Source: Anaeramoeba flamelloides (lineage: Eukaryota; Metamonada; Anaeramoebidae). From it: a stretch of DNA of 64,000 nucleotides. The translations under genes and the position numbers were made by a program. Each line of letters starts with the position of its first letter. Within the stretch, counting starts at the first letter, position 1. The stretch covers positions 7,688,001-7,752,000 of the forward strand of contig JANTQA010000026.1 in the NCBI GenBank assembly GCA_027625915.1, read 5' to 3'. Below, in pieces: positions 32,301 to 41,954 of this stretch. Under the pieces are notes generated by a model. The model worked only from the letters and a program-made list of their open reading frames with translations. It was not told the DNA's origin and did no database searches.

Positions 32301-33831
32301 GATTTTATAGAATTATCGCGATTTGTTATATTATCGCGATAATATTGAATATCGCGATTTTCTGATATTATCGTGATTTGATGGAAATTATCGCGATTTT
32401 TGTAACTTTATCGTGAATTATAGCATGTTATCATCAAAACCTCTATTGTATTATTGTGATTGTTTGTACCGTTTTAACTGTGTGTAAAATTTTGAATTTG
32501 AGTTTATTTTTCCAATTAATATTTTCGTAGATCATTTTTTGGAAAATTTTAATTGGTCTGAAATGTGTTCAGCCTCCAGAAGTTCTAATTTCTTTTTTAG
32601 TTTATATCTTCTTTTGTAAATTGATATTCTGGGATGATCAAGGTAAAATAATTTTCTTTAAATAAACAAAAAAAAATAATTAAATTTTGAATACTTTAGT
32701 TGTCTGCGAAATTTTAGGTTGTTTGAAATATTCTCGAAAATACTTGAAAAAATATTTTTAATCTTGAAAAAAATTTTCGAGTATTTTCCATTTTCAAAAA
32801 CTTTTAAGAAACTCTAGTGTTCATAAGCGTATGTATATGGTAAAATAATAGTTTTACTTTTAGATAAAATATTAATTTTCTATTTTCCATTTTCTATTAT
32901 TTTCGAGAATATTTCAAATAACCTAAAATTTTGCAATAGTGGATATTTGTTTAATTTTTTTTTTCATTTTTCACAAAATAACGTAAAGCATATTTCATAA
33001 AAAAATAATTAATAATAATAAAGTTGATACTAGATCTCTTGCTTTTTTTTTTTCGGTACTTTAGATCAAGATTTTATTTCAAAAACTTTTCAAAATTTCC
33101 TTCAAAAGGTTTATTTGAAATAAGACCACTTTATTTTTTAAATTCTTTATTTCGTTTTCCTTTAGTATTCATAATTATGAAACCATTCAAAATTAATTAA
33201 AATTATGTAATTTCAGAATTATTTAATTCAATACCATTTTTTAACTCAATAACGTAAATATATATTCTATAATAATGTTGAATTTTTTTAAAAAATGGTA
33301 TTGAATTCAATAATTCTGAAATTACATAATTTTTATAAATTTTTGATTTATTCTAAATTTAATTTAGAAAATATAACAAGAGTTTTTTTTTTTTTTTTTT
33401 TTTTTTTATGATTTATGTTGTGTTTTTTTCTTACTTTTTAAAATTTATTATTAAAATTTTGTTTTATTCAATAGTATGTTTTATCTAAAGTCTATTAATG
33501 ATTAAAATCTATTAACTTATTTCTCCAAATAATTGTTGTTTAAAAAATAATTATAGAATCCTTATTATTAATTCGAGGAATGGGTATACAATTAAAAAAA
33601 AAATGTTATAATGGAAGCACATCAATAAAATTTTTAGAAAAGGCAAAAATCCAAGATGTGGTAATCAATGAAGGCTATTATTTACAACAAACAATATATT
33701 ATTTGGCATTTATGGTTGAAGGGGAAAAAGATCTTGTATTACCATTTGAGAGTTTATATCCCCATTTGCCAGTCCTTTTGCTCATATATAAAAAATTTAA
33801 AAAAATAATAATGGAAGAACAAAATAATTAA
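25529..33831 (+). CDS. PIGH: PIG-H subunit of the GPI-GlcNAc transferase, two exons
   Basis: Exons 25529-25772 and 33557-33831 give 172 residues (human PIG-H has 188). PIG-H is part of the ER complex that adds GlcNAc to phosphatidylinositol, the first step of GPI-anchor synthesis. Exon 1 encodes a short cytosolic N-terminus and a hydrophobic hairpin (IFVVFAFLLLLMQSIV; LTIILIIVPVLRVFVRLFFV). Exon 2 carries the conserved PIG-H domain: SLLLIRGMGIQL, KIQDVVINEGYYLQQTIYYL and a C-terminal LLLIYKKFKKI. The donor (GAAG/GTAAATG) and acceptor (ATTATAG/AATCC) are phase 1 and join to read CEESLLLIRGMG, as expected for the family. An earlier in-frame ATG at 25418 would add 37 residues; the 25529 start gives the family-like length. 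The 7.8 kb intron is full of repeats and is extreme beside the 123-284 bp introns of PSMA1. Spliced protein identity is firm, the exact start is not. Confidence 0.88.
26217..26347. repeat. Hairpin modules H3 and part of H4 at the left edge of the large foldback
   Basis: H3 at 26217-26285 (TTTCCAGAATTTAAAAGAAT and mirror), then TTAGGTTTTCTTGAGTTTTC and ATAGATTTTCGTTA. The big foldback starts exactly at that TA. Confidence 0.65.
27820..28016. repeat. AAGGCACAAA palindromic MITE (family M), copy M1
   Basis: TA-flanked palindrome. The right half reads GTGCCTTAAAAGTGGAACTG followed by ACTGTA, and the left half is the mirror (CAATCAGTTCAACTTTCAAG). Confidence 0.75.
28017..28115. repeat. Small palindrome related to family M
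   Basis: AAAAAATCCCAAATTAAGGC and its mirror flank a roughly 95 bp hairpin directly after M1. It uses the same AAGGCACAAA motif but not the family ends. Confidence 0.55.
28230..28431. repeat. Family M MITE, copy M2
   Basis: Starts TACAGTCAGTTTCACTTTC and ends with the mirror AAAGTGAAACTGACTGTA. Internal AAGGCACAAAAAAATCTCAA. Confidence 0.8.
28433..28636. repeat. Family F fragment F4 between two M elements
   Basis: TGTTAAAAATTTTGGAGAGA, ATTAATCGATCAAATGG and ATTTTAGTTCTTCT match the right halves of F2 and F3. Confidence 0.65.
28637..28834. repeat. Family M MITE, copy M3
   Basis: Begins TACAGTCAGTTCCACTTTTA and ends with a mirrored AACTGATTGTA. Its right end and the left end of M1 mirror each other, as part of the large foldback symmetry. 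Confidence 0.75.
30345..30585. repeat. Hairpin modules H2, H4 and H3 right of the foldback
   Basis: H2 at 30345-30420 (TTTTTACTTTTCGAAATAAA and mirror), H4-like AACCTAGAACACTTCAC, then H3 at 30505-30583. The 5' edge of H2 abuts the foldback at TAGGTTTTTTTT. Confidence 0.7.
30601..30735 (-). mobile_element. Coding-like fragment, possibly from a LINE C-terminus
   Basis: The minus strand is open for about 44 codons and includes NQFIQKLIRNGSRWKGQEYL. The SRWK segment resembles NRPSWK in the LINE relic near 14780. Too short to assign firmly. Confidence 0.4.
30737..32511. repeat. MITE family F, copy F2, split by a later insertion
   Basis: The left part 30737-31214 and right part 32446-32511 align with the continuous copy F3 (37509-38029): CCCAATTCAAAATTTTTAAC on the left, TTGTATTATTGTGATTGTTT on the right. 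The gap is exactly the TCGCGATA element. Confidence 0.75.
31215..32445 (-). mobile_element. TCGCGATA-rich element, copy 2 (best preserved)
   Basis: The same ends as copy 1 (GAGGTTTTGATGATAACAT and mirror ATGTTATCATCAAAACCTC), flanked by TA, in inverted orientation. The subterminal zone 32250-32410 holds six intact TCGCGA motifs, the highest density of any copy. No coding sequence. Confidence 0.85.
32705..32939. repeat. Small foldback
   Basis: Arms of about 37 bp (AAATTTTAGGTTGTTTGAAA, then TATTCTCGAAAATA) at 32708-32745 and mirrored at 32900-32937, with a second internal inverted pair around CGAAAATACTTG. Lies in the PIG-H intron. Confidence 0.7.
33203..33331. repeat. Palindrome with 48 bp arms
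   Basis: TTATGTAATTTCAGAATTAT at the left is mirrored by ATAATTCTGAAATTACATAA at the right, with GGTATTGAATTCAA in the arms. It ends about 225 bp before PIG-H exon 2. Confidence 0.75.
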
Positions 33832-35674
33832 ATTTCTTTTTTTTTTTTTTGAACGATCATTTAACTTTAATAATAAATGAAAATACATTTATCATCCAAA
33901 ATTTTGTTATCAATTTATTTTTGTTTATTTTTATAAAATGTATATTCCTTTAAGCATCCTAACAATGGTTTTTTCATACTTGATTTTCAAGATTATTTTG
34001 AATTTTTTTTCAAATTGTTTGATTAATTTAATTTTGTTTATTTGTTAGATTTCCAAGTCTTTTTTTTTTTTTTTTTTGAATTGTAATAGAATGGATTTTT
34101 ATCAAAAATATAAAAATTTTAAAAATGACAAAAAAACAATTTATTGGAATACTTCTGATTTATACAACCGGAGAAGTTCTTAACATTAATTTTTTTTTTC
34201 TGTTTTTTTTTGTGATTGCAAGAAAATATAAAAAAAGCATAACCGTAATATATCGAATTAATTTGACAAGTGGAATTTCTGTGAGATTTTCTCTTTCTAA
34301 AAATCTTCAGTAATTATCTAATAGTTAAAAATTGGTAGAATGTTTGAGGAAAATTAAAAAAATAGTTTAACACCAAAAAAGTGACCTTAAAGTAGGGAAT
34401 AAAATAAAATAGTAAAAAACAATTTTCAATTTGAAGAAAACTAAAAAGTGAAAGTTTCCGATCAGCCTTTAAAAAGTGTAAAAAAATAATAAATTAATAA
34501 AAATGTAATATTTATTTTTTTATTAATATCATTTTTTTTTTTGATCTCCATAAGAGTTTCTGTTTGTTAGACTTTTGAAATGAAAATTCAATAAAAGACA
34601 TATTTGTATCATTTTAATCATATATAAACCATTTTCCAGTCAATGGTACACAGTTTTCATATGTTTAATTACATGTTTTTAAAAGGTTTAAATAGATTTC
34701 TGAAGAAAAATTTATTCTTGTAAATTTAAAAATGGAAATCATTTATGAACATTTTTGCTTTTTTTTTGATAATTTTTTTTTTTGACAAGTAATTGATTTT
34801 TCAATTTTTTTTTTATTGCAAGATCAATGGCCAATAGATGTGTTATTCGAATGTTCTTGAAATAGTGTAAGTGATTATCGAGATACTATATTTAGTTCTA
34901 TTGGTTTTTTATTTGATCTTCTATTGTAGATCAAAATGAACATTCTTGTTTTTCTCAATTTATCACTTAAGAATTTTATACAATATTTTTAAAAATATAT
35001 TAATTAATTCGTTTTCTTTTAGACAGATATCAACTATTAATTGGTGTGTATTATTCTACTAATGTCCTATTTGTTCTCCAAAGGTCAATTATAACAATAA
35101 TTGATATTTAGTTTTTACCTTAAAATTAAATTGAATTTATTATGATAAAAAAGGTCTTTAAAAAAAACTAAAATATTTTTTGATATACCAAATTATTAAA
35201 GTAGCAGAAGAATTGAAATCAAGTTTATTGTTTTAAGCTTTATTTTCAAGAATGTGTTACATAATTGTTAAAATGGTAAGCAAAAAAATAAAAATAAAAT
35301 AAATTATTCTGAAAAACTGATCATTTTTGGTGATTTATTAGCCAATTTCTTTATAATAATCTGGGAATTTTATTTAAAAAATTAAAAAATAGTATAATGC
35401 TGTATGTATATTTCCATTTTGGTTTGGTTGAAATACAAATATTTTATTATTACTTTTCATATTTTCTTGTTTTCTTTGTTTTTTTTTTTTTTTTTTAATT
35501 ATACATTGGGTTTTCCGTTACACCTATTATTTATTGTTATTAATAATAGGTTAACAATTTCCAGCCTATAAAATATTTTGAAGAAGAAGATACAATATAA
35601 TTTTTTTTATTAACATCCAAAATGAAAACCAAATTTTATTTGATAAACACACAAATTATTCTTTTAAAGAAAAT
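33832..35674. other. Intergenic region between convergent PIG-H and the basic coiled-coil gene
   Basis: Apart from the element at 34636-35112 no gene or RNA is recognised. Long T tracts begin right after the PIG-H stop. Confidence 0.45.
34636..35112. repeat. CAGTCAA element, copy B
   Basis: Begins TTCCAGTCAATGGTACACAG and aligns through AACATTCTTGTTTTTCTCAA to TTGTTCTCCAAAGGTCAATT with the element at 13474-14163. The right terminal repeat is lost or degraded. It lacks the nested insertion found in copy A. Confidence 0.7.
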
Positions 35675-36895
35675 CTAATAATTGTTGAATTGTTTTTTTA
35701 ATTCTTCAATTTGCTTTTTCAGTCTTTTATTTTCTCTTTTTAATTCTTCCTCTCTGCTTAGTGAATTCCCAATATTTATAATATTCTTATTAATTTTTTC
35801 ATTTTCGTCCTTGTAATTTTCATTTTCACCAATCATCTTATTATTGATCACAATGTTTTCTTTTTCAAGAGAAATGATTTGTTTGTCCTGAATTTTTAAT
35901 TTGTTTTTTGAGGTTTTGTTCTTTTTCTTTTTTGATCTATCTTTAAGAGATTGTTTTCTTTTTGAAGACAAAAGTTGTGAGTGCTTTTGTGCCCTTCTTT
36001 CAGCCCTCTTCTTTTTATTTATTTTTTTTAACAATCTTTTCTTTTTGATTGTAATTTTGATCGAAGAATTTATAATATTTGAAACAATTCCAGAGACATA
36101 CAGTCGGGTTACTCTATTAAGGTATGAGTCCCACATACTTTTGATTTGTTCCTTATCTTTCTTTTTGGTAAAAATTAGTTTTTCATATTTTTCTAATTTC
36201 TCCCTATTTAATATTTTTTTTTTTTTATTTAATTGATGAGATTCTCTATTATGATTTTCTTGATCAATAATAACCGCTTTATTATTCTTTGAATTTGATG
36301 TTTTTTTGTTCCTATTTTGATTAATTTTCAAATTATCTTTAAATTCTATTTCGTTAAAATGTACAATCGTATTTAATCGTTTTATTGAAATGATTGTTTC
36401 TTTAAACAAGGACTGAAAAATAACATAATCAATGTGAAATTTCCGTAAGTGGTTAATTGTTAAAACACTGGTTTTTTTGGAATTGTCAAAGCACTTGTTG
36501 ATTTCAACTCGATAACTGTTTGATTTTTTTTGTAATTCCTTTAATTGAAAAGTGATCATAAACTGTCTTTTTATCATTTTTGATATGTTTTGCTTTGAAT
36601 AATCCCCGTAACAAATTAAGTTATCCCGAAAATGGTTGATATTAAAAACCTTCAGATGTAGATCTTTTTGATCTAATATTGGTTTCTTGTCTTTTATTTT
36701 CTCTAAACCAATGAGATCGTTGTCTTTTTTCTTTGTAGTTATTCGAGAATAATCTTTTTTTCTAGGATCAGTAACAACAGTTATGACTTGGTTATCATTG
36801 TGGTTGTTAAAATAATTGAGGTTTGTTTTGTTTTTCTTTTTGGTTTTTGTTTTTGTTTTGTGATCTTTTATTGTTTTTTTCTTTTTGTTTGACAT
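35675..36895 (-). CDS. Basic lysine-rich protein with a C-terminal coiled coil, function unknown
   Basis: 406 residues from the ATG at 36895 (a TTG three bases upstream is not a likely start). Residues of about 1-30 are a Lys/Thr-rich basic block suggestive of nuclear or nucleolar targeting. A less biased middle section (about 80-200: KVFNINHFRDNLICYGDY, MIKRQFMITFQLKELQKK) could be a folded domain but I do not recognise it. Next come a segment with SMWDSYLNRVTRLYVSGIVS (about 270-290), a second highly basic stretch and, from about 340, a Glu/Lys/Asn coiled coil ending REEELKRENKRLKKQIEEL. The MWDSYL plus GIVS pattern faintly recalls RNase P subunit Rpp29, but the rest of that fold is absent, so I do not assign it. 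No intron. Convergent with PIG-H. Confidence 0.7.
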   Translation of the reverse strand: MSNKKKKTIKDHKTKTKTKKKNKTNLNYFNNHNDNQVITVVTDPRKKDYSRITTKKKDNDLIGLEKIKDKKPILDQKDLHLKVFNINHFRDNLICYGDYSKQNISKMIKRQFMITFQLKELQKKSNSYRVEINKCFDNSKKTSVLTINHLRKFHIDYVIFQSLFKETIISIKRLNTIVHFNEIEFKDNLKINQNRNKKTSNSKNNKAVIIDQENHNRESHQLNKKKKILNREKLEKYEKLIFTKKKDKEQIKSMWDSYLNRVTRLYVSGIVSNIINSSIKITIKKKRLLKKINKKKRAERRAQKHSQLLSSKRKQSLKDRSKKKKNKTSKNKLKIQDKQIISLEKENIVINNKMIGENENYKDENEKINKNIINIGNSLSREEELKRENKRLKKQIEELKKQFNNY

Positions 36896-37508
36896 CAAAC
36901 CAAAAACAATGAAAAATTTTCAATTTTTAATAAAAAATGTTTTTGAATAAACTTTGAATAATTCCAGTGTGAGGTCGACTTGGAAATCAACAACTCTCAC
37001 TGAAGAGCCTTTTACTTGTTTCTTTTTTTCAAATTTTTCAACAATTAATAACTATTGGTCACTTGTAGGTTTATGTTTTTGAGTAATTTTGAATTTTACT
37101 CGAGAATAAAATAGGGTTAGGTTAGAGAGATTTACACTCTTTAGATTAATACCTAATTTTGTAAAAAGAAAATATAAATGATTTCAAACAAACTTTTTAA
37201 CGTAGAGAACTCTTGAGAGCTTTGTTTTAACAGATAAACCTAAAACCATGAAATGTACTAAAAAATGAAATTTGATTTTTTTGATCAATTGAAAATATTT
37301 GTCAAAATTTCAAACTTTACTCCCCATTTTAGAGAGAAAGATATAAATTAACGAGTAAACAGTAATCATTTGAGTTGTATAATAATTAACTGTTCTAAAT
37401 CTATCAATTTTGGATCTTTTTGTTACATTTAGAAATCAAAAAATTAAAAAACATGTAAATTAATTGTGAAAATTACTGCAAATTCAATTCTAATTTTGAT
37501 AGTAAACC

Positions 37509-38029
37509 CCAATTCAAAATTTTTAACACACCAAAATTCGATTTGTGAAAAAAAAAACTTATTTAATCAATTCAAGAAGAAATACCAAATTAGAACCATT
37601 AACTAATTGAAATGTTAACACTTGTTTATAAATTACAATACTCACAAAACAATAAATAAATAATTATCAATACAAATAAATCTAGGGTGTGTTAAAAATT
37701 TTGGAGAGAGCAAAACAAAAAAATACATTAGTAAATTTGTTGAAATTCTATTAGGAATATTGATCGATCAAATGTTTAGATACTACCAACTAATTTTATA
37801 TGAGTTCTTCCATTTATACAATTCGACTTTAACCTAATATCGATGGTTGAAAAAAATTTTGATCCAACGAAACAAATTACGTAATTCAAACAATGAAAGG
37901 AAAACAAAAACTAAAAAGATGAAAAAATGATTTTCATAACTTACAAAAATCAAAATTTTCTCAAATTTGAATGAAATTGTATTATTACGATTGTTTGGAA
38001 CGTTTTATCTGTGTGGAAAATTATGAATT
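37509..38029. repeat. MITE family F, copy F3 (uninterrupted)
   Basis: The left end CCCCAATTCAAAATTTTTAA and right end GTGGAAAATTATGAATTTTA are imperfect inverted repeats. The body matches F2 along its length, and at about 37978 (GAATGAAATTGTATTATT) it preserves the site where F2 received the TCGCGATA element. Confidence 0.7.
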
Positions 38030-40860
38030 TTAGTTTATAATTTTAAAATCCTGGTCATTTTTATCCTTTTTTAACAAACAAATGGATTTTTAATTTGGAA
38101 AGGGTGTTTAATTATTTTGAATTTACATTAGATAAAAAAAAATTATTTATAAAAAATTTTCTATATATTACCCTTTTTGGATTTAAATTTTGAAAAAATT
38201 ATTAATAGAAAGATCAAAAAAAAAAAAAATAAAACTATTATTGTATAAATTTAAAAATAAAATAATTGTCAGAATAAACTCCATATCAAAAATTATCACT
38301 TAGCTGAAATAATAAATTAAAGAAATCTAAAAAAAAATATTCTTTAGTATTCAAGAACATCTAATTATTAGATCTTCGGAATAGAACGGTTTTAAAGTCA
38401 TTCTAAACATATATAAACTTGATATTTTAAAAAATTAAAAAAAAATAAAACTAAAAACAAAAAAAAAAGTGAGTTATAATTTTTAAAATGATAATTACCA
38501 ATTTTTTTAAAAGAGTAAATTGTGAAAATTAATTTGTTTGGGATATTTAAAAATCCTTTTTCAAGTGGGTTGGGTTGTTTTATAGTAAGTTAGGGTTATT
38601 TTGGATGGTTTGGGTGGTAGGTTAGGTAGGTTTGGATAATATTCAAAAAAAAAATAAGATTAATAATAAGGAAGAGATTTATTAGAATTCTATCATATAT
38701 TTTAAGACATAAAAAATATCTACTTAACTTGACAATTTAAATTAGGTTTTTAACATCTTTTTAATTATTTTTATATTTGTGGTTTCAATATTTTGGATTT
38801 TCTACAATTTAAGTAATAAAATACACCCAATTGCTAAATAATCTTTTTTATTTTTCTGCCACAACTATAAAAAAACATTAAAAACTTTCATATCAATAAA
38901 AATAATCAAGAAACTATCCAAAAAATAAGAAAGAAAAAAACGATTTGATCAATTTTGAAATTTAAAAATATACCTGAAAGTTGATCACAATTTTTGAAAA
39001 AGACACGGTCTAGTTTTTATTCCTGAACTTTCATTATAAAAAGTAAATAATATTCTTTTTTGCCAAGCATTGTATTAAATTGAAGTTAAATTTAAACTTG
39101 TTTTTTTTAAAAAAAAATATTTATTTAGAATTTTTAACATTTTTTTTCGACCTTTTTTGCTTCAAAAAAAGGATCAAAACGAAAAAAAATAAAATAAAAT
39201 TCAAAAAAAAACATTGATATTTAGATTGTAATAATAAAAAAAAAAAAAAAAAAAGTTACTTAAATACATATTATTTTTAAATTCTGAATTCGTCAATTTT
39301 CTGTATTAAAAGGGATTTAATAATTTTATGGATTTTCAACTAAAAGTAAGAAAAAAAAATAAGAATATTTTTTTTTATGATTTGATACTAGGGTTTTTTA
39401 ATTTCTTTTCTAAATTTATTAAAATTCAAATTCAAATTAGTATTATTCATTTCACTCTTAGTTGTTTTTTTTATTCGCAGAATTGAATATATTTTTGGGG
39501 GTGGTAGATAATTTGTATATCTTCTGACAATAGTGAAACCTAATAGTAATTTTTTTAATTATTGTTTGTTTTGTTTTGTTTTGAAAATCTAATATTATAT
39601 AAATAAAAGACAAATTGCACAATAAATCAAAAAAATATTTAACAGAATCTTAGTTAAATTAAAATCATTTTTTCTTATACTTCCAGTCCCAAATGAAAAA
39701 AATATTTTTTTTTATCAACAAAATCAAACTAGATAAGTTTAGAAATAAGAGAAATAAAAAATTGTGAATTTATTTTGATATTCATAAAATAAACGAGACC
39801 TTACCTGAATATATATTCTCCAAAAAAAAAAAAAAAAATAAGAGGTAAAAAAATTTTTTTGGGGGTCATTTTAATGAAACGCCTTCATACAAAATATCTC
39901 CCTTTCTTTTGGAAGGTATCAAGTTGTTGACAATGAGATATTTTAATTGTTAATGTATTTATTTCATAATAAAAAACAGAGTCCAGATATTACTAAAAGT
40001 TAATTTAAGATTTATCAAAGTATTTTTTTTATAATGGTTTTTTTTATAAAAACAAAAGAAAAAAGAAAAAAGAAAAAAAAATTTTTACTAAATTACAAAA
40101 AATGATCAGATCTAAATAATAAAATTTTATTTTGAAATGAATATTGGCTAAAATTCATAGAATTTGTTCAATTTCTTCAATAAAAACTGGTTGCCTTTAA
40201 CAGAGTAAGAGTTTATCTATTTAAAATATTGTATCGGTGTTTTTGAATTTTTACTAATCATATAAAAATAAGAAATACTTTTTTTTTCAAGATAATAACT
40301 TATCTTTTTGTTTTAATACAATTTTTTGTGTTCTACAAATAATTCATCTTCAGATCTTTAAATTGAATGAAATATAAAATTATCCAAAATGAAAAAAATA
40401 AAACAATTGGAAAATCTGTTAAAAAAATTGAAAATGATTATTTTATAAGGTTGGTTAGAGTTTTATTTAGTGTATAATAATTTATTTATACCCTAAATTT
40501 AGAGGATTTTTTTTTCTTTTCTTCAATATTAAAACGATAGTATTTTTAGAAAAATAAAAAAAAGAAAAAGGAAAAAAAAGATTCTGATATTTAATAAATA
40601 AAAATACAGTTATTTGATTAATAAAAAATTATCAAATTGTTTTGGTTTTTTTGTTTTAATATCATTAAAATTTATTTTATTTTATTTTTTTTTAATGTTT
40701 CTCCCTTTATTAAGATAATTTTAGATTCCAAATATTTTTTTTATCATACAATATTGTTTAAATCATTTGATTCTTGTTATAATTTAATAAAAGGCAAGTT
40801 TAGTCATAACAAAGCAATATTAAAAAATAAAAAATTCAAAATATTAAAGAATTAAGGATT
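38030..40860. other. Intergenic AT-rich region
   Basis: No gene recognised in 2.8 kb except the G-rich tract at 38566. Many A and T runs of 8-20 bases. Confidence 0.45.
38566..38637 (+). other. G-rich tract with TTAGGG-like motifs
   Basis: About 70 bp with strong strand asymmetry: GTGGGTTGGGTTG, then AAGTTAGGGTTATTTTGG, then GGTTTGGGTGGTAGG. In an otherwise G-poor region this could form a quadruplex, or be a degenerate interstitial telomere-like patch. Confidence 0.45.
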
Positions 40861-40904
40861 TCGTTTAGGTTGGACTATTACTCTAGTCCTATTCTGGGGC
40901 CAGG

Positions 40905-40970
40905 ATAAAGTTGGAGTCGGTGCTGAAGTTGGAGTTAAAATTGGAGTTGATATTGGAGTTGAGGTTGAGA
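40905..40970 (-). repeat. Minisatellite-like repeat downstream of the bZIP gene
   Basis: About five imperfect units of TTGGAGTTxxxA on the plus strand. On the minus strand, in a frame different from the bZIP gene, they read Asn-Ser-Asn-Phe repeats; that frame stays open from 41170 to 40889. Confidence 0.6.
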
Positions 40971-41015
40971 AAAAAATTTTTAATTTCAGAAAAATCACCA
41001 AATTGAGAATTTGTT

Positions 41016-41954
41016 TTAATTTTCAATTCCAATCGCTTTGATGTTCTTGTTAGGAAGTAGCCTTCTTTTTTTATACTGTTCATTTTTGATACTGTTGTTA
41101 AGTTGTGAGTCGGTATTAAATTGTAAAAGATTCGCGATAGAGGAGGAATTGAGATTTGTTGATTGCACAAAACTCTTCAATCGTAGGATCTCTTTTCTGA
41201 GACTTTCATTTTCAGATTCGAGGATATTCAATTTTTCTTCAACTTTGTTTTTCTCATCAAGGATTTCTTGTGCTTTTGTCTCGAGTCGATCAAGGTATTT
41301 CTTTTGCTTTTGCCTTGAGTTTCTTGCAGAAACTCTGTCGCGGATCCTTTTTCGATCGAGCCTTTCCTTATCGGAAAGTTTTGCAAGCTCATCCTTAGAA
41401 AGATGTCTGAGTTGGTGTTTTTCATATTCAGACATTTCAATATCTAATGTACACAATTGTGTTCTTTTTCTTGTTGGTCGTAAAGCTAAAATTTCAGGAT
41501 GAAGATCTTGTTGGTTGTCTTTATTTTTTTTTGATTTTTTCTTTTTCTTGATTTTCTTTATTGTTTTCTTTTTTGTTTGCTTTTTGGGTTTTGAATTTGT
41601 GTTTGTAGTGGTGTTTGTGTGAGTGTTTGTATTAGTCTTTGTGTTTTTGTTTGTGTTATTGTTTGTTTTAGTGTTCTGGAATTTTTCTTCTTTTGTTGAG
41701 GAAGGGTTTTTCATTAATTGATTGTTGCTAATTCCCTGAAAGGTTTCGGTTTTAATCAAATTATTAGTTTGTTCATTTTTTATTCGCCCAAATTCGTAGT
41801 TTGGTAAAAGAAGTTCTGATAGTGCTGAGGTAAGTTCTATTTGATTTTCGGTTTTTGTTGTTTCAAGTGAATTGTGTGTTTCATTAAAAATAGAATCAAC
41901 ACCAAAGACCTCAAAGTTTTCAAAATTAAAGTTGGTAAAAGATTGGAAATCCAT
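41016..41954 (-). CDS. bZIP transcription factor
   Basis: 312 residues from an ATG in CACAAAATG context. An acidic/Asn-rich N-terminus (1-90) may be an activation region. A Thr/Asn run (96-120) and a Lys block (122-148, nuclear localisation) follow. The bZIP begins near residue 197: basic region RLDRKRIRDRVSARNSRQKQ, then YLDRLE and a zipper with Leu224, Ile231, Val238, Leu245, Leu252, Leu259. It should bind DNA as a dimer and regulate transcription. The residue normally Asn in the Asn-x7-Arg signature is Asp206 here (codon GAC), with Arg214 kept, so DNA recognition may be altered. No intron. The target and pathway cannot be read from the sequence. Confidence 0.9.
   Translation of the reverse strand: MDFQSFTNFNFENFEVFGVDSIFNETHNSLETTKTENQIELTSALSELLLPNYEFGRIKNEQTNNLIKTETFQGISNNQLMKNPSSTKEEKFQNTKTNNNTNKNTKTNTNTHTNTTTNTNSKPKKQTKKKTIKKIKKKKKSKKNKDNQQDLHPEILALRPTRKRTQLCTLDIEMSEYEKHQLRHLSKDELAKLSDKERLDRKRIRDRVSARNSRQKQKKYLDRLETKAQEILDEKNKVEEKLNILESENESLRKEILRLKSFVQSTNLNSSSIANLLQFNTDSQLNNSIKNEQYKKRRLLPNKNIKAIGIEN

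Noticed and set aside
35675-36895. Possible RNase P subunit Rpp29
   Set aside because: Only a short MWDSYL...GIVS stretch is reminiscent; the beta-barrel motifs that define the family are absent.
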